The position numbers and the translations under genes were made by a program. A DNA stretch of 64,000 nucleotides from Uranotaenia lowii. Lineage: Eukaryota > Arthropoda > Insecta > Diptera > Culicidae. The stretch is from NCBI RefSeq assembly GCF_029784155.1, contig NC_073693.1, positions 159,786,887 to 159,850,886 on the forward strand, given 5' to 3'. The notes under the pieces are model-generated. The model ran no database searches. It was not told the DNA's origin and saw only the letters and a list, made by a program, of their open reading frames with translations. Numbering within the stretch: the first letter of the stretch is position 1; every line of letters begins with the position of its first letter. Of this stretch, positions 24,470-35,272 are shown in pieces.

Positions 24470-25321
24470 TTTAGATTCAATTTCAGATGCAGAATTCAGA
24501 TTCAGTTTTCAAATTCAGGATACAGGTTTAGGAATCAGAATTCAGGATTCAAAATTCAGAATTCAAAATTCAGATTCAGAACTCATATTCAGATTCAGAA
24601 TTTAGATTCAGAATTCAGATTCAGAATTCAGATTAAGAATTCAGATTCAGAATTCAGATTCAGAATTCAGATTCAGAATTCAGATTCAGAATTCAGATTC
24701 AGAATTCAGATTCAGAATTCAGATTCAGAATTCAGATTCAGAATTCAGATTCAGAATTCAGATTCAGAATTCAGATTCAGAATTCAGATTCAGAATTCAG
24801 ATTCAGAATTCAGATTCAGAATTCAGATTCAGAATTCAGATTCAGAATTCAGATTCAGAATTCAGATTCAGAATTCAGATTCAGAATTCAGATTCAGAAT
24901 TCAGATTCAGAATTCAGATTCAGAATTCAGATTCAGAATTCAGATTCAGAATTCAGATTCAGAATTCAGATTCAGAATTCAGATTCAGAATTCAGATTCA
25001 GAATTCAGATTCAGAATTCAGATTCAGAATTCAGATTCAGAATTCAGATTCAGAATTCAGATTCAGAATTCAGATTCAGAATTCAGATTCAGAATTCAGA
25101 TTCAGATTCAGAATTCAGATTCAGAATTCAGATTCAGAATTCAGATTCAGAATTCAGATTCAGAATTCAGATTCAGAATTCAGATTCAGAATTCAGATTC
25201 AGAATTCAGATTCAGAATTCAGATTCAGAATTCAGAATCAGAATTCAGATTCAGAATTCAGATTCAGAATTCAGATTCAGAATTCAGAATCAGAATTCAG
25301 ATTCAGAATTCAGATTCAGAA
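24470..25321. repeat. 13-bp satellite array A1
   Basis: The core is AATTCAGATTCAG repeated head to tail, almost uniform from about 24600 to 25320. The left edge (24470-24600) has decayed units. Rare variants such as AGAATCAG occur. The unit is a 6-mer plus 7-mer (ATTCAG + AATTCAG), and each repeat carries a GAATTC site. Confidence 0.95.
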
Positions 25322-25785
25322 TTTTTGTAAATTTATTTTCGGCATATCGGTGAAAAATTTAGATTCATGGAGAAAGAATATCAGAATTAAAAATTGATGA
25401 AGCTGGATGTTGCGAGGTAAAGTATGGTGTACGTTAATAAATTTTCCTTGCAAAAATGTTCTTTCGCTCTTTTCATCATCCGTAAAATTTCTCCTCACTT
25501 TATCAATTTTCAATTCTGGAATTGTTTCTCCAAGAATACCAATTTGCACAGTTTTTGATAAATTTGCGATGACTTAAAGATCATTACGCATGAAAACACG
25601 ATTTTGTTTTGTGAAAACTTTTTTTCACAATTTTTCTGAAATTAATTTTGCTGCATACTTTTAGGGGTAAAACCATACTATTAAAAGTTGTAAAATCCGA
25701 AATCATAAAAAAAAATTTGGATGAAAGAAATTTCAATGTTGAAAACCGTGTGATGCAAAACAATCAAAATGAGATTTACAAGATT

Positions 25786-26531
25786 AAGAATTCAGATTCA
25801 GAATTCAGATTCAGAATTCAGATTCAGAATTCAGATTCAGAATTCAGATTCAGAATTCAGATTCAGAATTCAGATTCAGAATTCAGATTCTGAATTCAGA
25901 TTCAGAATTCAGATTCAGAATTCAGATTCAGAATTCAGATTCAGAATTCAGATTCAGAATTCAGATTCAGAATTCAGATTCAGAATTCAGATCCAGAATT
26001 CAGATTCAGAATTCATATTCAGAATTCAGATTCAGAATTCAGATTCAGAATTCCGATTCAGAATTCAGATTCAGAATTCAGATTCAGAATTCAGATTCAG
26101 AATTCAGATTCAGAATTCAGATTCAGAATTCAGATTCAGAATTCAGATTCAGAATTCAGATTCAGAATTCAGATTCAGAATTCAGATTCAGAATTTAGAT
26201 TCAGAATTCAGATTCAGAATTCAGATTCAGAATTCAGATTCAGAATTCAGATTCAGAATTCAGATTCAGAATTCAGATTCAGAATTAAGATTCAGAATTC
26301 AGATTCAGAATTCAGAATTCAGATTCAGAATTCAGATTCAGAATTCAGATTCAGAACTCAGATTCAGAATTCAGATTCAGAATTCAGATTCAGAATTCAG
26401 ATTCAGAATTCAGATTCAGAATTCAGATTCAGAATTCAGATTCAGAATTCAGATTCAGAATACAGATTTAGAATTCAAATTCAGAGTTCAGATTCAGAAT
26501 TCAGATTGAGAATTCAGATTTAGAATTCTGA
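25786..26531. repeat. 13-bp satellite array A2
   Basis: Same unit and orientation as A1. The right edge decays (ATACAGATTTAG, AATTCAAATTCAG) before unique sequence. The plus-strand open frame through it repeats a 13-residue peptide and is an artefact of the stop-free unit. Confidence 0.95.
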
Positions 26532-26825
26532 TTAAGAATTTGGATTAAAGATCAACCTGGAATTTGAAATTGGAACTTATATTCAAATATTAGACTAAGT
26601 GTTGTAACTCAAAATTCAAACTTTAGAATCAGAATAAGATTTCAGATTTAGTTTACAGAATGAGATTAATCATTTAATAGTCATATTACTTTCCCCTCCT
26701 TTTGTGGGAATTTTTCCTCTATGCATGGTTGAGCTCTAAAAAAGGTATCATGCTAGGGCACGCGTCACGGCTATCCATCAATATTGTAGTTGGTTTTACT
26801 TATTCAGTAAAAAAAAAGCATAAAA

Positions 26826-26905
26826 AAACAGTAAGATTCGAACCGTGACCAGCAACGTGAAAGTTCTGGTTGCTACCACGGCACCATTTCAGCGTGTTAT
26901 AAATC
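26826..26905 (-). repeat. tRNA-like segment, copy 1
   Basis: The minus strand shows TGGTGCCGTGGTAGCAACC (A-box-like) and, about 35 bases on, CACGGTTCGAATCTTAC with a good B-box, then a T-rich stretch resembling a pol III terminator. It is a tRNA-derived SINE head or tRNA pseudogene. Confidence 0.5.
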
Positions 26906-27404
26906 TTGGAAATTCTACTGTTTAAATACCATTCTTTCCATACATAAAATGAGCTCCTTACATACCAGTTCGCTTTTCCCCAAAAAAACGTATCAGGCAT
27001 CATTTTTTGCCTTTCTAACAGAAAGGTTTGGTTATCGGTCGATTGGGGAGATCATTAATTATGGGTCTTAGGCATACCTTTATAGGTACCTATCGACTCA
27101 GCTCGACGAGTTCTGTTGATGTCCGTGGATTTGTATGTGCCATTTTAAAAATGTCAAGAACGTTTTTGCGAAACTGGGCTGCGCAATTAAAATGATTTTA
27201 GTCTCAAAAGAATGCATTTTTTTCCTACACAACCCTTTCAAAAACGGGAAAAAAACAAAATAGTTGAAACCGTTTTCTTTACGAAATACATATCATACTT
27301 ATTATGGCATAAAAAAAAGTTGCTAGTGGCGCCTCGAAGCAGCAGCACCAGCAATCATTTATAAATTAGAGATAATCAAAATAAAAAATTAAAATTTACT
27401 GACT

Positions 27405-27567
27405 CGAGAATTGAACCGAAACCCTTCAGATCCAAAGTTGCAAGCGCTATCCAATAAACCATCGGCACGCTTGATAAAGAGCGGCTCAAACTCAAATATG
27501 TAAAAGGCATTACTAAGACGCACCGTGGTCTGGGCAGTTTCTCAGTCTGCTGGGGCAAATACGGCAA
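27405..27567 (-). repeat. tRNA-like SINE segment, copy 2
   Basis: This is the duplicate of the segment at 24040-24200, with the same A-box-like and B-box-like words and a few substitutions. Confidence 0.45.
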
Positions 27568-27648
27568 CAGTGTTTATATCTTACACTTCTTGCTTTTCAA
27601 TGCAGCAAATGGCGGATGGGCGTTTCCTTCAGAGTCCGCCATGCCTAT

Positions 27649-27686
27649 TAGACACTATAATTTCATATATGAAATTATAGTGTCTA
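27649..27686. repeat. 38-bp perfect palindrome, copy 2
   Basis: TAGACACTATAATTTCATA is followed directly by its exact reverse complement with no spacer. It sits between GTCCGCCATGCC and AGCCATGCCGGGTG, which are near direct repeats. That is what a tiny inserted hairpin element with a target duplication (GCCATGCC-like) would leave. Confidence 0.85.
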
Positions 27687-27837
27687 TAGCCATGCCGGGT
27701 GTCAACAAAATGCAGAGCCGTACAGAAAACTGCGTTGGGGGGGAATTTATATGAAGATCTTATGACCCTCGTTTTTTTTACCCGCGTTGAAGAATGAATT
27801 TATGTTTTTTTTTTCATTTCTACATACTCATACATAA

Positions 27838-28442
27838 TTTAGATTCAATTTCAGATGCAGAATTCAGATTCAGTTTTCAAATTCAGGATACAGGTTTAGG
27901 AATCAGAATTCAGGATTCAGAATTCAAAATTCAGATTCAGAACTCATATTCAGATTCAGAATTTAGATTCAGAATTCATATTCAGAATTCAGATTAAGAA
28001 TTCAGATTCAGAATTCAGATTCAGAATTCAGATTCAGAATTCAGATTCAGAATTCAGATTCAGAATTCAGATTCAGAATTCAGATTCAGAATTCAGATTC
28101 AGAATTCAGATTCAGAATTCAGATTCAGAATTCAGATTCAGAATTCAGATTCAGAATTCAGATTCAGAATTCAGATTCAGAATTCAGATTCAGAATTCAG
28201 ATTCAGAATTCAGATTCAGAATTCAGATTCAGAATTCAGATTCAGAATTCAGATTCAGAATTCAGATTCAGAATTCAGATTCAGAATTCAGATTCAGAAT
28301 TCAGATTCAGAATTCAGATTCAGAATTCAGATTCAGAATTCAGATTCAGAATTCAGATTCAGAATTCAGATTCAGAATTCAGATTCAGAATTCAGATTCA
28401 GAATTCAGATTCAGAATTCAGATTCAGAATTCAGATTCAGAA
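27838..28442. repeat. 13-bp satellite array A3
   Basis: Counterpart of A1 in the second duplication unit, but clearly shorter. It has the same decayed left edge and the same junction into unique sequence at the right. Confidence 0.95.
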
Positions 28443-28891
28443 TTTATGTAAATTTATTTTCGGCATATCGGTGAAAAATTTAGATTCATGGAGAAAGAAT
28501 ATCAGAATTAAAAATTGATGAAGCTGGTTGTTGCGAGGTAAAGTATGGTGTACGTTAATAAATTTTCCTTGCAAAAATGTTCTTTCGCTCTTTTCATCAT
28601 CCGTAAAATTTCTCCTCACTTTATCAATTTTCAATTCTGGAATTGTTTCTCCAAGAATACCAATTTTCACAGTTTTTGATAAATTTGCGATGACTTAAAG
28701 ATCATTACGCATGAAAACACGATTTTGTTTTGTGAAAACCTTTTTTCACATTTTTTCTGAAATTAAGTTTGCTGCATACTTTTAGGGGTAAAACCATACT
28801 ACTAAAAGTTGTAAAATCCGAAATCATAAAAAAAAATTTTGGATGAAAGAAATTTCAATGTTGAAAACCGCGTGATGCAAAACAATCAAAA

Positions 28892-29565
28892 TGAGATTCA
28901 GATTCAGAATTCAGAATTCAGAATTCAGATTCAGAATTCAGATTCAGAATTCAGGTTCAGAATTCAGATTCAGAATTCAGATACAGAATTCAGATTCAGA
29001 ATTCAGATTCAGAATTCAGATTCAGAATTCAGATTCAGAATTCAGAATTCAGAATTCAGATTCAGAATTCAGATTCAGAATTCAGATTTAGAATTCAGAT
29101 TCAGAATTCAGATTCAGAATTCAGATTCAGAATTCAGATTCAGAATTCAGATTCAGAATTTAGATTCAGAATTCAGATTCAGAATTCAGATTCAGAATTT
29201 AGATTCAGAATTCAGATTCAGAATTCAGATTCAGAATTCAGATTCAGAATTCAGATTCAGAATTCAGATTCAAAATTCAGATTCAGAATTCAGATTCAGA
29301 ATTCAGATTTAGAATTCAGATTCAGAATTCAGATTCAAAATTCAGATTCAGAATTCAGATTCAGAATTCAGATTCAGAATTCAGATTCAGAATTCAGATT
29401 CAGAATTCAGATTCAGAATTCAGATTCAGAATTCAGATTCAGAATTCAGATTCAGAATTCAGATTCAGAATTCAGATTCAGAATACAGATTTAGAATTCA
29501 AATTCAGAGTTCAAATTCAGAATTCAGATTGAGAATTCAGATTTAGAATTCTGATTAAGAATTCG
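28892..29565. repeat. 13-bp satellite array A4
   Basis: Counterpart of A2, with more single-base and 6-bp/7-bp register variants than the other arrays, especially at its left. The right edge repeats the decayed units seen at the end of A2. Confidence 0.95.
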
Positions 29566-29843
29566 GATTAAAGATCAACCTGGAATTTGAATATATTCAA
29601 ATATTAGACTAAGTGTTGTAACTCAAAATTCAAACTTTAGAATCAGAATAAGATTTCAGATTTAGTTTCCAGAATGAGATTAATCATTTAATAGTCATAT
29701 TACTTTTCCCTCCTTTTGTGGGAATTTTTCCTCTATGCATGGTTGAGCTCTAAAAAAGGTATCATGCTAGGGCACGCGTCACGGCTATCCATCAATATTG
29801 TAGTTGGTTTTACTTATTCAGTAAAAAAAAGCATAAAAAAACA

Positions 29844-29925
29844 GTAAGATTCGAACCGTGACCAGCAACGTGAAAGTTCTGGTTGCTACCACGGCACCAT
29901 TTCAGCGTGTTATAAATCTTGGAAA
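29844..29925 (-). repeat. tRNA-like segment, copy 2
   Basis: Duplicate of the segment at 26826-26905, with the A-box-like and B-box words unchanged. Confidence 0.5.
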
Positions 29926-30020
29926 TTCTACTGTTTAAATACCATTCTTTCCATACATAAAATGAGCTCCTTACATACCAGTTCGCTTTTCCCCAAAAAA
30001 ACGTACCAGGCATCATTTTT

Positions 30021-30362
30021 TTTATATTGAGATTGGAATTTTTCGTGTTTGAATATCTGAAATCATTCTTATATGATTCAGAGGGAAGGAATCTATCATG
30101 TATATTCTATATTATTTTATATATTTCCAAATATAATTTAAACTCTGTTAGAAAGGCTCCAATCCACTGTTAAGTGTATTAAATCGGGTTTTTTATATTG
30201 AGATTGGAATTTTTCGTGTTTGAATATCTGAAATCATACTTATATGATTCAGAGGGAAGGAATCTATCATGTATATTCTATATTATTTTATATATTTCCA
30301 AATATAATTTAAACTCTGTTAGAAAGGCTCCAATCCACTGTTAAGTGTATTAAATCGGGTTT
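30021..30362. repeat. 171-bp tandem duplication, two copies
   Basis: TTTATATTGAGATTGG through TATTAAATCGGGTT occurs twice head to tail with an offset of 171 bases. The only change I noticed is ATCATTCTTA against ATCATACTTA, so it is a recent duplication. Each copy carries CTGTTAGAAAGGC, the complement of the word that starts the 3.4-kb units. Confidence 0.9.
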
Positions 30363-30470
30363 TTGTTAATGCGGAAGGTTGTGGTCACAATTTAAAAATA
30401 TATTCCAAAACCGAAAAAGCTGTTTTTTCGCTTGCTCGTTTTTGCATATGAGACTGTTATGTAGTGGCAG

Positions 30471-31689
30471 TATATCAATGCAATAATTTTTCCAGCCGTG
30501 TGAATGTCCACAGGACTGGAGAGGAAAACCAAATCCGATGCACAGTGGTACAGAACATCAATCTAGCTGTATGTACAGTTGCGTTAAAAAAAGAATGAAA
30601 TTACGTGAAGTTGCGCACCCACTTCCAACTTTGACAAGCTGCCATTTTTCTCTCGGTTGATATTTTTTTATGAAAATTCTACACAATCTAGTTCAATTAA
30701 TCAACTAACACTCTACGAAATTTGAAGTCTTTACAATGACGGGAAACAAAGATAGAGCTATTTCCGTAAAAAAGGGAAATTTGGAGTTGCTTCACTAAAC
30801 TTGCTGTATCTTAGACAATTTTCATCAAAAAACTTGGAAATTTGGTCCAAAAATGTTTGATCTAATACCAGGCCAAGTTTCGTCAAAATCGATGAATCGG
30901 TCGATGGTGCAGGGTAGAAAATCAGGTTTATTATCGCCCAGCAGGCGATTTCTTTCTTTTTTGGACGGATGTTTGAATGAACATGGATATTTTCCTTGAC
31001 CTTAACTTTATAAACCTGCATCCTATTTTTACATTCAAATCAATTTCACTATTTTGCCTTTCAATGCGAAAAAGTAATTTTGAATTCTGTTTAAAAATTG
31101 GAAGCCTGTTACCAGCCTGTTACCACCCGAGAATATTACCACCAGAATTTACCTGGAGACCAATATTTTATAAGCCATACAAAAAGAATTAAATTGTGGA
31201 ATAGGCGATGGAAGCGTTACCGAATTTGGGTGATGGTTTTGCACAAGTGCAAGGGGGATGCAGCTAAAATTTCACCCATCTTTTGACATATCCTACGGGT
31301 TTTTCTTAAGGAGAGAAAGAATAACTTTTCAATTCCATCGCCCATGAAACGCTCTCACCAGTTAATTGTTGTTGGACTCCTGCTGGCGTTTCACGCTTAC
31401 CTACTGCTATTTGTTTCATTATGCCCGCTTGGTACGATGAACATGTCCAAATATGCCCCGTTTGCTCTTGCTTTCTAGCGCCAATCACTTTCTTCTAAGC
31501 TTGATTCCTGTGACTTTCCTGGCAATTGTGACTTTTCGAAAAAAAAAATACAAATTTAATGTTATCTATTAGTTTTTGCTCAATTTCTTGCTGATTTTTA
31601 GTGAAAGCCCTTTGGTCGTTGGATTATTCGAAGAGATAGATATCAGAACATCGCAAACATGAGAAATGTTGCATTTCAAAAAGAGTTCA
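30471..31689. other. non-coding spacer
   Basis: No gene recognised. A short duplicated word pair (GTTACCAGCCTGTTACCACC) lies near 31107. ACAGTTGCGTTAAAAAAAGA near 30577 may be another transposon end. Confidence 0.4.
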
Positions 31690-31840
31690 AATTGCTGTAG
31701 TGCTCTTCGCCAACTGTTTAGGCGCTAATTGCGTATTCAAAGGCGCCGATTGCCTGCACAGTTTATATCGACGCCTGGGAGAAGCTTTTCTCAAAATCGC
31801 TTTCAAAACTATCGAATTTGTTGAATGTTACTTACAGAAA

Positions 31841-32797
31841 AGTACCGTAAACTGGGGGAACTTTGATCAGCGGGGTAACTTTGATCAACATGAAATTTTT
31901 GCAGATAATCATCATTCACTAAGTAAAAAGTTAAAATATCTGAAAACTGCTTACTACGTTTGAGAGCCTATAAATTGAGTTACAAATGAGCTAAATTTGG
32001 TTTTAATTAGGAGATTTTTAATGTTACTTAAAATGTAATTTTAAAATCTCAAAATGTCTGGTTTTTTGAAGGCTCACAAACAAACATCTCTCCTGATCAA
32101 ATTTAAGCATTTAGGAGCAAATGGGTTGTTTAATGTGAAATTTCAACTTTTTTCTTGGTTTAGGATTACTTTAAGTGTTATTTTTATGGAAATTTGATGA
32201 TAAGTTTTGGATGTTGAAAAAAAACGGTAATTTTCCATGAAAAAGCCCGTATAGAAAAAATGGCTAAAAACCCTATCAAATGGTAAAGTTTGAAAAAAAC
32301 AAGAATATAGGAACAGTGCGAGGGCTTAGGTAATTGCATGAAGGCAAAATTTCATTTGTTTTTGGGGCCAAAAAATACTGAAAAATGTTTATAAATTTTG
32401 CCCCTAAATGTATGCAGCAACATTGTCCATCTTTTGGGTATATTTGTTTTTGAACGAAAACGTTCAAAAATTCAATTGAGTCCAAAGAAAAAATTACTGT
32501 TATCGATGTTTTGAGCCTTCTTGCTAAATGGCATCAAAACAATAAATTTGAAGATGTTGAGATACGTAAAAACCGTAGTGATCAAAGTTACCCCGAAACT
32601 CGAAGTCTGGTTTTGTAACAAATATTTTAATATTACCACCAATGTCGTTTGAATTAACTGCAATCAATGATCATGTTTAATACTTCTCACCTCAGTAAGT
32701 GTTTCAAAGCTTTCAGGTGTTACGAAAAAGCAACCCCTTTCAAAATATTCAAAAATGAATGAAAAAAGTGATCAAAGTTCCCCCAGTTTACGGTACT
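31841..32797. mobile_element. 957-bp TA-flanked element with perfect TIRs
   Basis: The ends AGTACCGTAAACTGGGGGAA and its continuation are matched base for base in inverse orientation at 32769-32797, about 29 bases including the flanking TA. The element begins CCGTAAACTGGGGG after the TA. There is no transposase, so this is a MITE-like member of the IS630/Tc1-mariner type. An internal fragment of the same family lies at 14250-14590. Confidence 0.85.
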
Positions 32798-34666
32798 GCT
32801 GTTGGAATAGAAAACGTGTTTTTATCGAAAAATTTAGATTTTAATCGATTTGTAATGCATTCCATTTTATTTCAACGTTCGGTAAACTCAACAAAGTAGA
32901 AAAACCTTAAAAACCGTGCCATGAATGCATAAAGTATTGCATTTCTTCCGGACTTATTGTAAATATCGGAACACAAACTTAAGAACTTGAAGAAATAAGT
33001 TCGTTTCTCTGATGAAATGTCTTTCAACAAAAAAAGAGTACAAACTGCAAGATTTTTCAATAAGAAGAGTACGCTCATTTCTTGATCGAAAAAGAGTAGG
33101 GTAAAGTGGGGTAATTATGAACACGGGGTAATTCCGAACAAGTGCCATAAGCGCTGGTGTGGGGGATGAATGAACACAAAAAGTTCCAAAAGTGGTAGTT
33201 TAACATCCGATTGATAGCTTTAAGCTGTTTCCGATCTGTTTTCAAATCCTAATGATATCATTTCAGATGTTTCAAAGAACCATTACCTCGTGAAACGGAA
33301 ATCGTTTTGGACAGTGTTCAATGTTTTGAATATCTGATCATAGGAAATCCAGCTAGAATGTTGTTATCAACTGTTTTACATCCGGTTAATGATGCTTTGT
33401 CTGGATTTTGAAGGAATTTTGAAAAATTTTATTCGCACAGGTTCACAGATGAGTGTTCATATTTACCCCATAGTTTTCGTCCTATGGGGTGATTATGAAC
33501 ACACATTTCCTGACATTTCTTTGGCTTTTTGATGGTCAAATGTTTTATTCATCTACTTAGGGGGCCATTCATTTAATACCCAAGCATATCCAGACCCCCT
33601 TACCCCTCCTCTCCTAGTAAAAAATTTCTCATAAACCTACCCCTCACCCCTCCCCCCCCCTCTTCTATAAGATCTTAACACAGGACCGTGAAGAAATCTT
33701 AGCCAGGAAACATCAACACTCGACATTCTATATCCCAGGATCTTACTGGACCAAATTTAATAAATTTCATAATTAAATTAGGTCCGCAATGTGTTAAGTT
33801 TTGAATTTTTGAGAAATTGTTTTTTTTTTTCATTTAAATGAGATTCGGATTTAGAAAAAAAGTTATGCCAGTTCTTTTCAGTCTTTGAAAAAAATTTGAA
33901 CACAATTTTATCAAAACTGAATAAAACTTCAAGAGTGGAAAAAGTTTATAAAACAGAAATTTTGAAAAAAAAAGCTAAATCCGCATTTAAACGAGTCTCA
34001 ATTTTGTTTAAAAAAATAATGATAAGAACTTGCTTTTTGTTGATAGAAAAACATGTAGTCAAATGTTTTCTCAGTACAGATAGTTTTACCGGTAATACCG
34101 AAACCAAAAACCTCTATCCCAGGAATAGTTTTCTAACACCGAATAACGGTTTTACGTCCTTCGAAAACCAGTTTTTTTGGTATTAATAAATAACAAGGTT
34201 TTAAACTAGAATTCAAGAAATTTTTAATTTTACTAAAAATAAAATTCACCATTTTTTAACAAAAGGTTCGCTGCTCAAGCTTTTATTCATTACCGCGGGA
34301 AATTTAACATTATTATAAACATTAAATCTCTGTGGTAAACAGTAAAATATATGAAAAACCATGATATATTTAATAGGTGAATAAGTCCACAAAACAAAGA
34401 TAAAAAAAAAATTTCCTGTTTGTATGGACAACGTGCTGCTATTCAAAGCATTAGAATTATAGCAAAGAATAATTGTTTATGAGTTACATTCGGATAACAA
34501 AGATCCAAAATCTATGTTCTTGCTGTTTCATTTTTAAACTTAGTTACTTTTTTCAATCTTTATTTGTTCGAATACATTTTTTAAAATTAAGTACAAAATG
34601 GAAATCTTTTGGTTGAAGATTTTCTTTTTCAGTTTGGTGAAGAAAACTTCTGCAGTAATATATATA

Positions 34667-34938
34667 AGTTAGCAACCAAGCCATAGCCGAGGACCCAACA
34701 TCAACAATTATGTTCCCACCGTTCCAGCATAACACGATACCGAGCGACGTGACAATTTCAACAACATCTCTATTCCCAGCAGATCGGACTTCCCGGAATC
34801 CCAGTAATAGTGCGCATTAGATTGAGGTTCTAAACTCTGTAGAGAATAGGAATAAAGTTAGTTCTAGTTTAATCTCCAAGTCGTGCAGTCGAGTTCTCCT
34901 TTTTTAAAAAGAATTCCCTGATCCATGAATTCTTAGCT
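34667..34938 (+). repeat. 5' LTR of the errantivirus
   Basis: It starts AGTTAGCAACCAAGCC and ends ATTCTTAGCT, the last T shared with the primer site. An AATAAA word occurs at 34851-34856. No TATA box is evident, which fits the initiator-driven promoters of this group. The LTR should drive transcription and supply the 3' processing signal. Confidence 0.95.
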
Positions 34939-34955
34939 GGCGCAGTCGTCCGGAT
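34938..34955 (+). promoter_or_regulatory. primer-binding site, tRNA-Ser-like
   Basis: TGGCGCAGTC follows the LTR directly. It is complementary to a tRNA 3' end GACTGCGCCA, as in serine tRNAs with a GCAGTC acceptor stem. The 17.6/297 errantiviruses are known to use tRNA-Ser. Confidence 0.75.
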
Positions 34956-35158
34956 ATTTTTCTAAGTGTTTTTAACCGCAATCGAGCATCCGCGAGCGCA
35001 TATCGTGGACTTGTGTTTTAAACCGAGAAAAATTCCGTTGAACCATAAATCGTTTCCGTGAACGTAAATCGCGAAATTAGTTAAGAGTGATAATCGTTTG
35101 TTAGGGAAATTAGGAAAACCGAGTGGACATCGGCAGTTTCAACAAGCTAGGACGTAAC

Positions 35159-35164
35159 GTAAGT
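35159..35164 (+). promoter_or_regulatory. candidate env splice donor
   Basis: GTAAGT in the untranslated leader between the primer site and gag, in the context TAAC|GTAAGTAA. Joined to the acceptor at 40240 it would place the env ATG close to the 5' end of a subgenomic mRNA. Confidence 0.55.
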
Positions 35165-35272
35165 AATTTTATCTTTAACCCTAATTAACTAACAATTTTG
35201 ATGACAAAGTGTAAAAAATACTAACAAGTGAGTTTTTGTTTAAATAAGTGATAGTAATAATAAAAAAAAAAG

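Larger units (their letters stand above)
23636..27005. repeat. tandem segmental duplication, copy 1 (about 3.37 kb)
   Basis: The unit begins GCCTTTCTAACAGAAAGG and ends in CGTATCAGGCATCATTTTTT. It is followed at once by a near-identical second unit offset by 3370 bases. Order inside: single-copy lead, tRNA-like segment, palindrome, 13-bp array, 470-base spacer, second 13-bp array, tRNA-like segment. The copies differ by scattered substitutions and by array length, so the duplication is real and not very recent. Confidence 0.9.
27006..30016. repeat. tandem segmental duplication, copy 2 (about 3.0 kb)
   Basis: It has the same order of parts as copy 1. Most of the length difference comes from shorter satellite arrays; the spacers are almost colinear. 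The open frames beside the arrays (25316-25549 and 28437-28670, minus strand) are near-identical only because the DNA is duplicated. Confidence 0.9.
22946..30470. mobile_element. 7.5-kb TIR-bounded block containing the satellite duplication
   Basis: The left edge reads TATACTGCCCCTACTCGCAT and the right edge TTATGTAGTGGCAGTATA, which are approximate inverted repeats flanked by TA on both sides. Subterminal words of the type GCATAACAGTCCCATA occur at 23111-23130 and inverted near 23486. This suggests an IS630/Tc1-type element whose interior was replaced or expanded by later material. No transposase is visible. Confidence 0.5.

Noticed and set aside
26826..26905. Functional tRNA gene
   Set aside because: A- and B-box-like words are present, but acceptor and anticodon stems do not pair and the segment is part of a duplicated repeat.
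24470..29565. CRISPR-like array
   Set aside because: The repeats are directly adjacent without unique spacers and the context is eukaryotic transposon DNA, so this is a satellite.
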